The notes beneath the pieces were generated by a model, which saw only the letters and a program-made list of their open reading frames with translations, ran no database searches and was not told the origin of the DNA. From positions 1-51,762 of the forward strand of contig CAJXLV010000025.1 of assembly GCA_913056185.1 (NCBI GenBank): 51,762 nt of DNA, written 5' to 3'. The stretch is from an uncultured Bacteroidota bacterium. Lineage in GTDB: Bacteria; Bacteroidota; Rhodothermia; Rhodothermales; Salinibacteraceae. Positions 17,512-27,150 of the stretch are shown here, piece by piece; position 1 is the stretch's first letter, and each line of letters starts with the position of its first letter. A program made the translations under genes and the position numbers.

Positions 17512-18777
17512 TCACACCAGCAGCGCAAGGCGGCGGGCCGGGCGCGTGACGGCCACGTACAGAAGCGCCGTGCGCTCCTCTCCACGGCACACCCGCACGT
17601 CTCGGTGATCCACGAACACCGTGTCGTAGGTAGAGCCCTGGGCCCGGTGAACCGTAGTGGCGTACGCGTAATCGACGCGCGCAAACCGCTCCCGCAGATC
17701 AAAGAAGGCTTCCCACGCCCCAGGATCGTCCTCGGCCGCGGTGCGGCGGCGTTTCAGCGACGCCTCGTAGCGCTCCTCCTCGTCCTCGTGCAGCACATGG
17801 ACGGTGCGCGTGAGGCCCCGGCCCGGCGTGCGGACTTTCAGGCTCCATACCTTCCATTCGCTTTGGTCATCGGCCTCGAAGAGGTCCACCGTTGCATCCT
17901 TCACGCGGATCTCCTCGCTGTTTGTGAGGCGCTGCACACCGTCGTGGAACCACGTTTCTGTGCCCACCAGCCACTCCCCCTCTACAAAGCGATCCGCATC
18001 GGCCCCGTAGCGCTTCGTGCGAATCTCGCGGTTGTAGCGACGCACGGTTTTGTTGCGGTAGGCGAGCACGCGGGCGTGGGTCGCATCCTCGGCGAAGGCC
18101 TCCGTATCGAAGGCGCGGAGGAGGCTCTCCACGAACTCGTCGCGACTGCGCGTGACCGCCACCCCTTTGCCGTCCTCGAATTTGCTCCCGAACCGCCCCC
18201 CATCCCCCGTGCGGATCTTGGTGGCAAGCTCGAGGATGGGATTGTCGGCCGCCTGGCGGTGTATGGTTTCGAGAGTAGGGCCGGGCACCTCCAGTGCGGG
18301 CGACGGGGCCTCATTCACAGGCGGAAGCTGCGCCGGATCGCCCACCAGCACCCACTGCACCCAGAAGGGCGCATCCTCAATGTGGGACCACTCCTCGCGC
18401 CCAACCATCGACGCCTCATCCACAATGACGACGCCCTCAGAAAAGTCGCACTCTTCTTCGGCCACCAGCTCATACTCCCCGTCCCGCGTCGGCTTTAGGC
18501 GCAGGCCCAGAAAGGAGTGGAGCGTTTGCATCTGCACCGCCGCGTCGGCCAGCTCATCGCTCAGCACCTGCACTGCCTTGTGTGTTGGCGCGCACACTGT
18601 CACCGTGCAGTCTTCGTCCAGCAACTGCTTTACCAACCGACTGATGAGGTACGTCTTGCCGGTGCCTGCGTAGCCGCGCAGGCCGGTGAAGCGCTCCCCG
18701 TCGGCGAGGCGTTCATACACTTCATCAAAGGCCTCCCGTTGGTCGTCGGTGAACGGAGCGTGGGTGAGCGGAGGCAT
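17512..18777 (-). CDS. SF1 DNA helicase, RecD/Dda type
   Basis: 421 residues, close to the size of phage T4 Dda. Helicase motifs in order: Walker A GYAGTGKTYLISRL (about 35-48), Ia VTVCAPTHKAVQVL, TLHSFLGL, Walker B GVVIVDEASMVG, III WVLVGDPAQLPPV, RQAADNPIL, V TTVHRAQGSTYDTVFVD and VI LLYVAVTRPARRL at the C-terminus. This is an ATP-driven 5'-3' DNA helicase of the RecD2/Dda/Pif1 group. The N-terminal extension of RecD2 is absent, so the Dda-like short form is favoured. Role (replication restart or recombination) is inferred. It starts at the ATG at 18777 and stands alone on the minus strand, 51 bp from the SDR gene upstream. Confidence 0.88.
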   Translation of the reverse strand: MPPLTHAPFTDDQREAFDEVYERLADGERFTGLRGYAGTGKTYLISRLVKQLLDEDCTVTVCAPTHKAVQVLSDELADAAVQMQTLHSFLGLRLKPTRDGEYELVAEEECDFSEGVVIVDEASMVGREEWSHIEDAPFWVQWVLVGDPAQLPPVNEAPSPALEVPGPTLETIHRQAADNPILELATKIRTGDGGRFGSKFEDGKGVAVTRSRDEFVESLLRAFDTEAFAEDATHARVLAYRNKTVRRYNREIRTKRYGADADRFVEGEWLVGTETWFHDGVQRLTNSEEIRVKDATVDLFEADDQSEWKVWSLKVRTPGRGLTRTVHVLHEDEEERYEASLKRRRTAAEDDPGAWEAFFDLRERFARVDYAYATTVHRAQGSTYDTVFVDHRDVRVCRGEERTALLYVAVTRPARRLALLV

Positions 18778-18828
18778 AGCGGGACAAGCGGACGCGCAGA
18801 AGGACCATGGGGGAGCGAGGGCCGGCGG

Positions 18829-20298
18829 CTACGAAGAGGAGCGGCCCAGTACAGACGACGTCGCAGCCGACTCGGCCTGGCGATGGGCAAGGTCGGCCAG
18901 GTGCTGGCGAAAGCCCCACATCACCCCCAGGTGGACGAGGGCCTGCGTGCTGTTGTACACGTACCAGGGCAGGCGGGGCGAAAAGTCGTGCACCGCCGCA
19001 AGGACGGTGTGCCCGTCCAGCACGCGCCGAAACTCGAGGCGCCCGGACTGCTCCCCATCCCCCGCCAGGAGGCCACCAGTCACAAAGAACAACTGTCGGC
19101 CTTCTGGGCTGCGGTCCGCGGCAAACCGGAGCGTAAGGAGACGCCCGACGGGCCGGAGCTCAAAGTGGGCCACGCGGTCGTGCTCTACGCGCACCTGGAG
19201 GGCCGGCCACCCGAGGCGGGGCAACCAGCGCAAGTACTCATCGGCCACGTCGCGGGCCGTAAAGTGGGGCGGACAGGGCATACGCTGCACCGATCGGGCC
19301 ACGCTCTGGTCCCGGATTACCGCATCTTCGCGGTCGCGGAGGGCATCTCGCGGGTTGGGGAGGGGGCGGCCGCGAGCATCGACCGCCTCCTTGAGGGCCG
19401 TATCGAAGCGTTGCAGGTCCTCACGCAGCCAATCTTGGAGCGCATTGGGGCGCACGCGCGCCTGATAGCGGAGGCTGTCAATGATGGGCGTGACCAGGGC
19501 CCACGGAGCGCCCCCAAAGAGCCAGACCCAGAGCTTGGAGAGGCGAGGCGACTCGATGGGCACCGTGGTGGTCCAGCGACGGAGCCCCAGCCCCTCGGCC
19601 GTACGCAGGAGCATGTCGCGATAGCTCATCATCTCCGGCCCCCCTACATCGTAGGTTGCACCGTAGGCGTCCTCGTTGCCCAGGACGTGCGCGAGCCCCC
19701 GCACCACGTCGCGGCGGGCGATCGGCTGCGTTTCCGCCCGGGTCCAGGACGGGAGCACCATGGCGGGCAGTCGGCGCACCAGATTGAGCAAGAGCCGCAG
19801 CCAGGTGCCTCCCCGCCCGACGATGAGGCCCGCGCGCAGGGTGGTAAGCGGGACGGAGGTAGACGCCAGGGCACGCTCCACCTCCAGCCGACGGCGCAGG
19901 GGCGCAGGGAGGGCGGGCGACTCCTCCGGCACCAGGGCCCCGAGGTACAGAATTTGCTGCACGCCCTCCGCCTCAGCAGCCCGGGCAAAATTGTCGGCCT
20001 GCAGCAGGTCGAGGTCTGCCGCTCGCGCTTGCGTCAGGCGCGCAGTGGGCAGCATGGAGTGGACCAGGTAGATTGCATAATCGGCCCCACGGAGGCCTTC
20101 CCGCACCGCGTACGGATCAAACAGGTCGCAGTGACGCCACTCCTCCGGCGCAGACGCGTTTTTCTCTGCGCGCACCGGCGATCGCGTAAGCCCAACAAGC
20201 GTGTAGGTGTCTTGGAGGGACGCCCGAACGGCAGTGCCCACAAATCCAGTTGCGCCGGCAATGGCAACGGTGGGACGCCGAGAGGCAGGCGAGGCCAT
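18829..20298 (-). CDS. NAD(P)-dependent SDR/epimerase with C-terminal DUF2867-like domain
   Basis: 489 residues. The N-terminal half is an atypical short-chain dehydrogenase: nucleotide-binding VAIAGATGFVGTAV (about 10-23), an acidic strand, DYAIYLVHSM, and a YLGAL/LRAGLIVG stretch typical of NmrA-like proteins. The catalytic YxxxK is not evident. The C-terminal ~190 residues (from about 295) resemble the DUF2867 domain that often follows this SDR type (RYLRWLPRLGWPALQV, ending in WGFRQHLADLAHRQAE). Substrate unknown; quinone or sugar-nucleotide chemistry is possible but not shown. It lies downstream of tRNA-Ser on the same strand. Confidence 0.75.
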   Translation of the reverse strand: MASPASRRPTVAIAGATGFVGTAVRASLQDTYTLVGLTRSPVRAEKNASAPEEWRHCDLFDPYAVREGLRGADYAIYLVHSMLPTARLTQARAADLDLLQADNFARAAEAEGVQQILYLGALVPEESPALPAPLRRRLEVERALASTSVPLTTLRAGLIVGRGGTWLRLLLNLVRRLPAMVLPSWTRAETQPIARRDVVRGLAHVLGNEDAYGATYDVGGPEMMSYRDMLLRTAEGLGLRRWTTTVPIESPRLSKLWVWLFGGAPWALVTPIIDSLRYQARVRPNALQDWLREDLQRFDTALKEAVDARGRPLPNPRDALRDREDAVIRDQSVARSVQRMPCPPHFTARDVADEYLRWLPRLGWPALQVRVEHDRVAHFELRPVGRLLTLRFAADRSPEGRQLFFVTGGLLAGDGEQSGRLEFRRVLDGHTVLAAVHDFSPRLPWYVYNSTQALVHLGVMWGFRQHLADLAHRQAESAATSSVLGRSSS

Positions 20299-20358
20299 CA
20301 GACAGCTTCATCGTGGGGAGCAAGCGCAGGCGGGCAGGCAAGCCCGCCGCCGGAACAG

Positions 20359-20385
20359 AAAAAAGCCCGTCCCAGTGGGGGGGAC
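20359..20385 (-). terminator. intrinsic terminator after tRNA-Ser
   Basis: Read on the minus strand, GTCCC (20385-20381), a 7-nt loop and GGGAC (20373-20369) are followed by GGGC and a run of six T (20364-20359). It lies directly 3' of the tRNA, so it probably ends the tRNA transcript before the SDR gene. Confidence 0.5.
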
Positions 20386-20394
20386 CGGCGGATG

Positions 20395-20487
20395 TGGCGG
20401 AGAGGGGGGGATTCGAACCCCCGAAACGGCTCATCACCGTTTACTCCCTTAGCAGGGGAGCGCCTTCGACCGCTCGGCCACCTCTCC
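20395..20487 (-). tRNA. tRNA-Ser (anticodon GCT)
   Basis: 93 nt including an encoded CCA (20397-20395 on the minus strand). The 7-bp acceptor stem GGAGAGG/CCTCTCC is perfect, with G73 as expected for serine. The anticodon arm CTCCC-CTGCTAA-GGGAG exposes GCT, which reads AGC and AGT codons. A long variable arm (AACGGTGATGAGCCGTT) marks a class II tRNA, and the T arm has GGTTCGAATCC. All features agree with tRNA-Ser. Confidence 0.97.
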
Positions 20488-20574
20488 GTCTCGATAATCT
20501 CTTATGTATACGCCCTTCCAGTGTTGCAGCGCGCCTGCTTCCCCTGGATCGTGCCCCTGGGTCGTGCCTCTCGC

Positions 20575-21492
20575 TCATGATTCTTCCAGCGCCTCGGCAC
20601 CACTGGTGATATCGAGCAGTTCGCGCGTGATGGCACTCTGGCGAGCACGGTTGTACTCAAGCGTTAGGTCTTCGATTAGTTCCTCCGCGTTGCTGGTCGC
20701 ATTGTCCATCGCCACCATCCGTGCGCCTTGCTCGGCGGCGTTCGACTCCAGCAGAGCACGCCACAGCTGATAGTACAAGTACCGCGGAACGAGAGTGTCC
20801 AAGAGCCCTTGCGCGTCCGGCTCAAAGATGTAGTCCAACGCCTGCCCATTTTCTGGCAGTTCCATCACGTCCGCCTCCTCTTCCATCACCGGAGTCAGAA
20901 ACTGCTCCTCAGGGATGGGGAGGAGCGGCTCCGTGATCTGGTGCTGGACAATCGTATTTTTGAACTCGTTGTACACAAGTGTCACGTTGGTCCAGATGCC
21001 CCGCTCAAACCCCTCCACCGCATCCTGCACCACGCTGCGCGCGACATCGAACGAGAGCCCATCGAAAATGCCCTGGTAGTCGCCGACAAGGCGGTAGTCG
21101 CGCTTCTGGAAATGCTTGTGGCCCTTCTCCCCCACGCACAACAGGAAAAGAGGTCCCGTTCGGTCGTCAGCAGACGACGCAATGTGGTCTTCGGCGGCCT
21201 GAATGACATCGCTGTTGAAAGACCCACAGAGCCCACGGTCGGCCGTCACCACAATCACCAGTGCACCGGAGGGGTCCTCGGGCTCCTGGAACAGCGGATG
21301 CGCCGTCGGGTCGACCTCTCGTTTGAGGTGGTTGGTGAGTTCGCGGATTTTGTAGGCATAGGGGCGGGCCTGAAAGATTTTCTCCTGTGCCCGGCGCAGC
21401 TTCGCCGCGGCCACCATCTTCATGGCGCGGGTCACCTGTTTGGTGCTCTCGATCGACTCAATCCGGTTCCGGATGTCACGAAGGTTCGCCAT
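20575..21492 (-). CDS. atpG: ATP synthase F1 subunit gamma
   Basis: 305-residue central rotor shaft of F1. The N-terminal helix (MANLRDIRNRIESIESTKQVTRAMKMVAAAKLRRAQ) is the highly conserved coiled-coil that reads out rotation; the C-terminus (LTLEYNRARQSAITRELLDITSGAEAL) is the matching helix. Between lies the Rossmann-like body with VTADRGLCGSFNS. Last gene of the operon and translated 62 bp after atpA. Length is normal. No atpD or atpC follows; the next feature is tRNA-Ser. Confidence 0.97.
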   Translation of the reverse strand: MANLRDIRNRIESIESTKQVTRAMKMVAAAKLRRAQEKIFQARPYAYKIRELTNHLKREVDPTAHPLFQEPEDPSGALVIVVTADRGLCGSFNSDVIQAAEDHIASSADDRTGPLFLLCVGEKGHKHFQKRDYRLVGDYQGIFDGLSFDVARSVVQDAVEGFERGIWTNVTLVYNEFKNTIVQHQITEPLLPIPEEQFLTPVMEEEADVMELPENGQALDYIFEPDAQGLLDTLVPRYLYYQLWRALLESNAAEQGARMVAMDNATSNAEELIEDLTLEYNRARQSAITRELLDITSGAEALEES

Positions 21493-21554
21493 AGATCAGG
21501 CAGCAGCGTCTGCGGGGGGAAATGCATGCAAGAGACGAAGGGCAGGAGGCAGCG

Positions 21555-23219
21555 CTACGCCATGCTGGCCTCTCCCGCATCGCCGGCGAGCACGTCCTCT
21601 TGCTCTTCGGCGTCGTCTTCGGCGTATACCTCCGAGAGGTCTTCGGCGACCGTCTCAAACACCTCTTCGGCTGCCTCCGTGAGCTCTTCGGTTTCGCGGA
21701 TCTCGGCAAGCACGTCGTCGTGCTGCAGGCGAAGGCGCTCGAGGAACTCCTCTTCGAATGCCCCAATGTCGTCGACCGCAATGTCATCGAGGTAGCCATT
21801 GATGGCCGCAAAGATGATGGCCACTTGCTCCTCGACCGCCGCCGGCGAGAATTGATCCTGCTTCAGAATCTCAACCAGTCGCTCACCGCGGTTAAGCTGG
21901 CGCTGGGTCGAGGGATCGAGGTCCGACCCAAACTTGGCGAACGCCTCCAGTTCCCGATACTGCGAGAGGTCAATGCGCAGCGTGCCCGCCACCTCCTTCA
22001 TGGCGCTCACCTGTGCCGAGCCCCCGACCCGGGATACCGACGTTCCCACATCGATCGCCGGGCGGATGCCGGCATTGAAGAGATCCGTCTCCAGGTAAAT
22101 CTGCCCGTCGGTAATGGAGATCACGTTCGTCGGGATATACGCCGATACGTCTCCTGCCTGGGTCTCAATGACCGGTAGCGCCGTAAGCGAGCCGCCGCCT
22201 TCCACCTGGTCGTGGAGCTGCTCCGGCAGGTCGTTCATCTGCTGGGCGACCTCCTTGTCGTCAATAATCTTGGCGGCCCGCTCCAGCAGGCGGCTGTGGA
22301 GATAGAAAATGTCGCCCGGGTAGGCCTCGCGGCCGGGCGGGCGGCGCAGCAGCAGCGACAGCTCACGGTACGCAACAGCCTGCTTGGAGAGGTCATCATA
22401 GGCGACCAGCGAATCACGCCCCGTATCCCGGAAATACTCGCCGATGCAGGCCCCTGCGAAGGGTGCGATGTACTGCAGCGGCGTGGGCATGGACGCCGAT
22501 GCGTTGATAATTACCGTGTGCTGCATTGCCCCGTTGCGCTCCAGGTCGCGCTGCACCTGGGCAACCGTAGAGTCTTTCTGGCCCACCGCCACGTACACGC
22601 AGTACACAGGATCGCCGCTATCGCCCTCTGCCTCGTGCGTCTGCTTCTGGTTGATGATGGTATCCACCAGCACGGCCGTCTTTCCCGTCTGGCGGTCACC
22701 AATGACGAGTTCACGCTGGCCGCGGCCAATTGGGATCATGGAGTCGACCGCCTTGATGCCCGTCTGCAGCGGCTCTTCCACCGGCTGGCGATAGATCACA
22801 CCGGGCGCCTTGCGCTCGAGTGGGAGCACGGTTTTTTCGCCCTCAATCGGGCCCTCGCCGTCGAGCGGGCGGCCGAGCGGGTCAATCACGCGGCCCAGCA
22901 TGTTTTCGTTGACGCCGACGGACGCAATGCGGCCGGTGCGGCGGGCTTCATCGCCCTCGCTGACCGCATCCACATCGCCGAACAGAATTACCCCGACGCT
23001 GTCCTCTTCGAGGTTCAGGACCATTCCTTCTACGTCCTGCTCCGGGAACTCGACGAGCTCGCTGGCCTGGGCATTGCTCATGCCGTACAGCGTGGCAATG
23101 CCGTCCCCCGCCTCCAACACGGTTCCCGCCTCGTACGCTTCCGCCTCGGTGTCAAAGTCGCCGAGTTCACGGCGCAGAATGTCTGTAACTTCGTCGGGTC
23201 GTATGCTACCGTTAGCCAT
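21555..23219 (-). CDS. atpA: ATP synthase F1 subunit alpha
   Basis: 554-residue regulatory/structural nucleotide-binding subunit of F1. It shows the P-loop [23 protein letters not shown] ahead of it, the conserved [30 protein letters not shown] block, and the signature [17 protein letters not shown]. The C-terminal ~45 residues form a strongly acidic extension (repeated Glu/Asp/Ala, ending GEASMA), longer than in E. coli and fitting a salt-adapted proteome. The ATG at 23219 gives the usual N-terminus ([14 protein letters not shown]). Sits between atpH and atpG. Confidence 0.97.
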   Translation of the reverse strand: MANGSIRPDEVTDILRRELGDFDTEAEAYEAGTVLEAGDGIATLYGMSNAQASELVEFPEQDVEGMVLNLEEDSVGVILFGDVDAVSEGDEARRTGRIASVGVNENMLGRVIDPLGRPLDGEGPIEGEKTVLPLERKAPGVIYRQPVEEPLQTGIKAVDSMIPIGRGQRELVIGDRQTGKTAVLVDTIINQKQTHEAEGDSGDPVYCVYVAVGQKDSTVAQVQRDLERNGAMQHTVIINASASMPTPLQYIAPFAGACIGEYFRDTGRDSLVAYDDLSKQAVAYRELSLLLRRPPGREAYPGDIFYLHSRLLERAAKIIDDKEVAQQMNDLPEQLHDQVEGGGSLTALPVIETQAGDVSAYIPTNVISITDGQIYLETDLFNAGIRPAIDVGTSVSRVGGSAQVSAMKEVAGTLRIDLSQYRELEAFAKFGSDLDPSTQRQLNRGERLVEILKQDQFSPAAVEEQVAIIFAAINGYLDDIAVDDIGAFEEEFLERLRLQHDDVLAEIRETEELTEAAEEVFETVAEDLSEVYAEDDAEEQEDVLAGDAGEASMA

Positions 23220-23284
23220 GAATAGTCACGCGTTGAATCATCAAGTCGTTGAATACGGGGCGTCGGGCGCGCCCAAGATCGTCG

Positions 23285-23857
23285 TTAGGCAGCCGCCTCC
23301 GTCGCTTGCCCCGAGAGCGCCGCGTTGCGGAACCGGTCGTGCAGTGCATTGAGTTGGCTCCGCACACTTCCGTCGAAGACCCGGTCGCCAATCCGGACCA
23401 CGAGCCCCCCGATCAAGGCCGGGTCGTCCTCCACGTGCAGGCGCACCGTCTGACCAGTCTTCTCCTCGAGGGTCTCGATCAGGGCCTCGCGGTCTTCGGC
23501 CGCAAGCGGCCGCGCCACCGTCGCCTCCACATCTACAATGCCGCGGTGCTCATCTCGCAGGGCCTGGTACTCGTCGAGGACGGGCTTGACCAACGCCTCC
23601 CGGTCTTTCTCGATAAGCAGGTACAGAAACTGGAGCGTGAGCGGCTCGACACGCGACTCCAAGAGCGATTGGAGGATCGCCTTCTTCTTCTCGCCTGGAA
23701 TCACCGGGCTCTCAAACACACGGCGGAACTCGCGGGTGTCGGTTAGGCTGGTGCGGAGCAGAAGCACATCCTCGTCAATGGCATCCAACACGTCGGATGC
23801 GTCCGCTTCCTGGTAGAGCGCGGAGGCGTATCGTCGGCTGACCGTGCGTTGGCTCAT
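23285..23857 (-). CDS. atpH: ATP synthase F1 subunit delta (OSCP)
   Basis: 190 residues. The N-terminal helical domain begins with RRYASALYQEA, and the C-terminal part carries the family pattern PALIGGLVVRIGDRVFDGSVRSQLNAL. It joins the F1 head to the peripheral stalk. Start at the ATG at 23857, preceded by a strongly pyrimidine-rich leader. 73 bp after atpF and 65 bp before atpA, as in most atp operons. Confidence 0.95.
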   Translation of the reverse strand: MSQRTVSRRYASALYQEADASDVLDAIDEDVLLLRTSLTDTREFRRVFESPVIPGEKKKAILQSLLESRVEPLTLQFLYLLIEKDREALVKPVLDEYQALRDEHRGIVDVEATVARPLAAEDREALIETLEEKTGQTVRLHVEDDPALIGGLVVRIGDRVFDGSVRSQLNALHDRFRNAALSGQATEAAA

Positions 23858-23930
23858 ACAGCTGCGGGAAGGAGGAGGGAAAGCAAGCGCGTACAGGGCC
23901 GCTCAGGCGTCGGGCGGGGGGCGCGCAGCG

Positions 23931-24440
23931 TCAGTTCGTCTGGAGATTGTCGATGGCGTCGCGGACGAGCTCTTGGTGGCGGTCCTGGTCGAGGTCATCC
24001 TCCACAATCTTGCGGGCGGCGTGGAGGGCCAAGTCCGCCACTTCGTCGCGCAGCTCTTGCAGCGCCGCCTGCTTTTCCCGCTGGATTTCCGCCTGGGCCT
24101 GGTCCTTCATCTGCTGAATTTTCCGACGTGCCTTTGCCTCTTCGTCTTCGCGCAACTCCTCGGCGGAGTCGCGCGCCTCACGCAGGATGCGCTGCGCCTT
24201 TTGCTCGGCGTTGCGGCGGGCCTCCTTGTTCTCCTGCTGTATCTTTTTGGCCTCAGCAAGAGCATCCTCCGCCCGCTGGATCGAGTGCTCGATCTCCTCT
24301 TCGCGGGTTTGGAGAGAGCTTGTGATGGGCCCCCAGCCAAACTTGTACAGCACGTACAAGAAGATGAGAAACGCGACGGTTTTCCAGAAAATGAGCCCGA
24401 GGGAGGGCGTAACCAGGCTTTGGGCAAGCAGGGCAGTCAT
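23931..24440 (-). CDS. atpF: ATP synthase F0 subunit b
   Basis: 169 residues from the ATG at 24440; another ATG five codons upstream (24455) is possible. One membrane helix near the N-terminus (SLGLIFWKTVAFLIFLYVLYKFGW) precedes a long charged amphipathic coiled coil (about 35-150, dense in Glu, Gln, Arg and Ala), the normal peripheral-stalk architecture. The segment WGPITSSLQTREEEIEHSI is typical of the family in this group. It lies 73 bp before atpH; the gap to atpE (24441-24664, 224 bp) is unusually wide for this operon and shows no gene. Confidence 0.95.
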   Translation of the reverse strand: MTALLAQSLVTPSLGLIFWKTVAFLIFLYVLYKFGWGPITSSLQTREEEIEHSIQRAEDALAEAKKIQQENKEARRNAEQKAQRILREARDSAEELREDEEAKARRKIQQMKDQAQAEIQREKQAALQELRDEVADLALHAARKIVEDDLDQDRHQELVRDAIDNLQTN

Positions 24441-24664
24441 AGGGGCAGGGGGCAAACCAAACGACGAGTGTAGCTATGAAGAGCGCCGGCACAGGACGGC
24501 GCGGCACCGGACCGTCGCGCCGCAAAAGATGCGAAACGGTTGCGCAGGGCCACGGCCGTGTGCCGAGTCCGTCGCGGGATCGTTCGTGCTTTGGGCGACA
24601 ATTCTCTTTTTGGCCCAGCGGAGCGTTCACTGCGCCCACGCGCTCTCGTTCCACATTCGTCTTC

Positions 24665-24895
24665 TTAGACGAAGAGAACGAGGAGGAGGCAAATGATGAG
24701 GGCAAACAGCGCCACCCCCTCAATCAGGCCGGCAGACACAATCATCAAGCCTCGAATGTCTCCGGCGGCTTCGGGCTGACGGGCCGCCCCGTCCATGGAG
24801 GAGCTGGCCAACCGACCAATCCCGATTGCGGCGCCGACGGCAGAGATGCCGGCTCCAAGACCGGCAGCGAGGTATGCAAGAGCAGCAGGATCCAT
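24665..24895 (-). CDS. atpE: ATP synthase F0 subunit c
   Basis: 76-residue proteolipid of the rotor ring with two membrane helices joined by the polar loop ARQPEAAGDIRG. The essential carboxylate is the Glu of LIEGVALFALI in helix 2. The residue aligned with the Na+-ligand Gln of helix 1 is Ile, and the position after the Glu is Gly rather than Ser/Thr, so a proton-coupled ring is favoured over a sodium-coupled one. Normal length. Confidence 0.97.
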   Translation of the reverse strand: MDPAALAYLAAGLGAGISAVGAAIGIGRLASSSMDGAARQPEAAGDIRGLMIVSAGLIEGVALFALIICLLLVLFV

Positions 24896-24997
24896 AGTGT
24901 TCTTCTCGTAGGTGTGAGGTATACGGTATGCGAGTGGTCGTACGGCGGTCGTTCGTGAGAGAGCCTCAGGGGCAATCTCCGTCAGGCGCTCGCGGAG

Positions 24998-26236
24998 CTA
25001 TGCCGTCGTCGGCTGTACACGTTGTTCAATCTGGTCTTCCACGGCGTCGAGACGCTCAGCAGGCCGACCGCCGGGAGCGGCGGCCTCCGGCTCTCCCTCC
25101 TCTTCGCCGTCGTGGTGATGCTCCTCCACGGCCATCCCGATAAAGAGGGCCGAGAGAATGGTAAATACATACGCCTGAATGAAGGCAACGAGCAGCTTAA
25201 GCAGCAAGATGAAGACGGTGAATCCTATGCTAATGACGGTGGTCGACCAGGCCGCCGCCTCGCCCATGATTACATTCATCATGAATACCAGCCCGAGGAG
25301 ACTGAAAATGATCAGTGACCCTCCCATCATGTTCGCAAACAGACGAATTGCGAGGGCCAGGTGCCGCATCACGAGACCAATGATCTCGATGGGCACCAGG
25401 ATGATCCGAATAAGCACCGGCGCGTCTGGAGGCCCTGTCAGCAGTTCCTTGTAATAATCGGTCGAGGCGTACAGGATCACAATGCCGAATGTCATGATGG
25501 CCATCACCCCCGTGATCGCAATGTTTGACGTAGCAGCCCCCGCGAACGGCACGAGGCCCAAAATATTGGCAACGAGGATGAAGAAAAAGGCCGTCAGCAG
25601 GTACGGCAAAAAGGTCGCCCATTTCCCATCTGGGATATTGGGCTTGGCAATCTCATCGCGGACAAAAACAACCAGCACCTCCATCATATTCTGGAAGATG
25701 CCTTCTGGGGCCTCCGGGCGGTCGTGCTCTTTTTTGTAGCGCTGCGCAAGGGCGATGAACATTCCCAGCACGATGAGCATCGCCAGCAGCCCGAAGATCA
25801 GGTGGCGAGAGATGGAGAAGTCGACGACCACATGCCCACTGGTGCGGGCCACCGAGCCATAGAGGTGTTCTTTGGCGGAAATAGCATCCGAGAGCGCGGC
25901 CGGGGCCGTAATCAGCTCCGCCGCCCCGTCTTCCCCGCCCTCAGGGACAAAGCCGTACGGCCCGTCCTTCAAGAGCGATTTTGTACTTCCGTACGCTTCA
26001 ACAGTGAGGGCCCCGTCCGCCGTACGGACGAGCATGATGCGCGGGAGCTCCACCTGCGCAAACGGCTTGAAGTTGAGGTAGTAGCCGTCCTCGGCGTGAC
26101 CGATGATGGTGTTATTGACGATGCTCTCAAGGGTGACCTCTCCCTCTGCTGCCGTCGCAGACGGGACGGAGAGAGACGCGCTGAGCCCCAGCAACACAAG
26201 AGCAACAAGCTGAAGGGAACGAAGCCGACCGATCAT
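24998..26236 (-). CDS. atpB: ATP synthase F0 subunit a (long, exported N-terminus)
   Basis: 412 residues, far longer than E. coli AtpB (271). It opens with a signal-like segment (RSLQLVALVLLGLSASLSVPSATAA) and a periplasmic region up to about residue 140, as known in Bacteroidetes AtpB. The channel part follows: FLPYLLTAFFFILVANILGLVPFAG and RHLALAIRLFANMMGGSLIIF with the essential Arg, and a final helix LLVAFIQAYVFTILSALFIGMAVEEHHH. The tail is His/Glu/Pro-rich. It forms the proton half-channels next to the c-ring. 102 bp before atpE. Confidence 0.96.
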   Translation of the reverse strand: MIGRLRSLQLVALVLLGLSASLSVPSATAAEGEVTLESIVNNTIIGHAEDGYYLNFKPFAQVELPRIMLVRTADGALTVEAYGSTKSLLKDGPYGFVPEGGEDGAAELITAPAALSDAISAKEHLYGSVARTSGHVVVDFSISRHLIFGLLAMLIVLGMFIALAQRYKKEHDRPEAPEGIFQNMMEVLVVFVRDEIAKPNIPDGKWATFLPYLLTAFFFILVANILGLVPFAGAATSNIAITGVMAIMTFGIVILYASTDYYKELLTGPPDAPVLIRIILVPIEIIGLVMRHLALAIRLFANMMGGSLIIFSLLGLVFMMNVIMGEAAAWSTTVISIGFTVFILLLKLLVAFIQAYVFTILSALFIGMAVEEHHHDGEEEGEPEAAAPGGRPAERLDAVEDQIEQRVQPTTA

Positions 26237-26291
26237 AAGGTCTCTATCTGTGCAGTAGCGATCATGTGCGCGGCGGGCCCCGCCCGTCTTC

Positions 26292-26600
26292 CTACGTCAT
26301 GAGGCGATCTTGACGCATCCGCCGAACGATCATCCAAACCTCAATTGCAATGCTCACAAACAGCAGCGCCAGGAGCGTCACAACGTACGCCGGCACGTTC
26401 ACCGGCACGTACAGCAGGACCAGGATCAGGACCCCGAAGACGAGTCCCATCCGCCCCCCAAGTCCTCCCAGCTCAATCACCAGGAAGGCCTTTCGGCTGG
26501 AGGCGTGGAGCGCCGCGTAGTGCGTAAGCATTCGCGCCAGAACGTGAAGCCCGATTGTCGCTGCCCCTCCGCCAACGCCCAGCCACATCCCCGTGGTCAT
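26292..26600 (-). CDS. small membrane protein of the atp operon (AtpI-like position)
   Basis: 102 residues with about three hydrophobic segments (MWLGVGGGAATIGLHVLARML, MGLVFGVLILVLLYVPVNVPAYVV, LLALLFVSIAIEVWMIV) and a basic C-terminus (RRMRQDRL). I see no diagnostic motif. It lies between atpZ and atpB, where many operons carry AtpI or another assembly helper for the c-ring, so a similar role is an inference from position. 55 bp to atpB. The 26601-26814 spacer upstream has no supportable gene. Confidence 0.65.
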   Translation of the reverse strand: MTTGMWLGVGGGAATIGLHVLARMLTHYAALHASSRKAFLVIELGGLGGRMGLVFGVLILVLLYVPVNVPAYVVTLLALLFVSIAIEVWMIVRRMRQDRLMT

Positions 26601-26814
26601 CGTGATGCTGCTTGCGATTCGGGAGGATCAGCGCACGATTGAGGGCAGGCTCCGAACCAGAGCACGGTTCTCCTCCTTACGCCGCCACTGAACCTACGCA
26701 ACGGGGCGATACAGGACATATGAAGAGCAGTGAATCATGCATGAAAGAATGCGGCAGAGGGGACGCTGAGGGGACAACAGTCCGGGCTGCGAGGCATCGC
26801 TGAGCAGGAGAGTG

Positions 26815-27120
26815 TCAGGCAGGAAAGTCCTGTTGTATGCGCCGGAGCTGCAGCGCTGCCCCAGCAATCCCAATCAGTGCCCCTGTCAACACCCCCCAAG
26901 GTGCGGTCTGAAACTGCCCGTCAATGAACGCGCCGATGAGGGGCGGAAACGCCGCAGCTCCTGCGAGGCGCCAGCCCAGATCCAGGTACGGGGCAATGTC
27001 CCGCAGCACGTGGGCCAGCGTGGACGTGTTGTCCGGGCCGGCCTCCTGTGCCTGGGAGGCCTCGTGCTCCTTCGTGGAGCCAGTATCGTCCGAGTGCGGG
27101 TCGTTGTGCGGGTCGTTCAT
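26815..27120 (-). CDS. atpZ: AtpZ/AtpI-family protein
   Basis: 101 residues from the ATG at 27120. An acidic, His/Asp-rich N-terminus (about 1-45) precedes two membrane helices with the AtpZ pattern: LGWRLAGAAAFPPLIGAFID and PWGVLTGALIGIAGAALQL. AtpZ/AtpI proteins assist F0 assembly and are linked to divalent cation transport. It is the first gene of the ATP synthase transcript here. The spacer upstream (27121-27313) has two tandem duplications. An in-frame extension to 27360 exists but its residues look non-coding. Confidence 0.8.
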   Translation of the reverse strand: MNDPHNDPHSDDTGSTKEHEASQAQEAGPDNTSTLAHVLRDIAPYLDLGWRLAGAAAFPPLIGAFIDGQFQTAPWGVLTGALIGIAGAALQLRRIQQDFPA

Positions 27121-27150
27121 GGCATGCTGTGCGGTTGGGCGGGGTCCACA

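Noticed and set aside
24665..24895. Sodium-coupled c-ring as an adaptation to salt
   Set aside because: The helix-1 Gln and the Ser/Thr after the essential Glu that mark Na+-type c subunits are absent.
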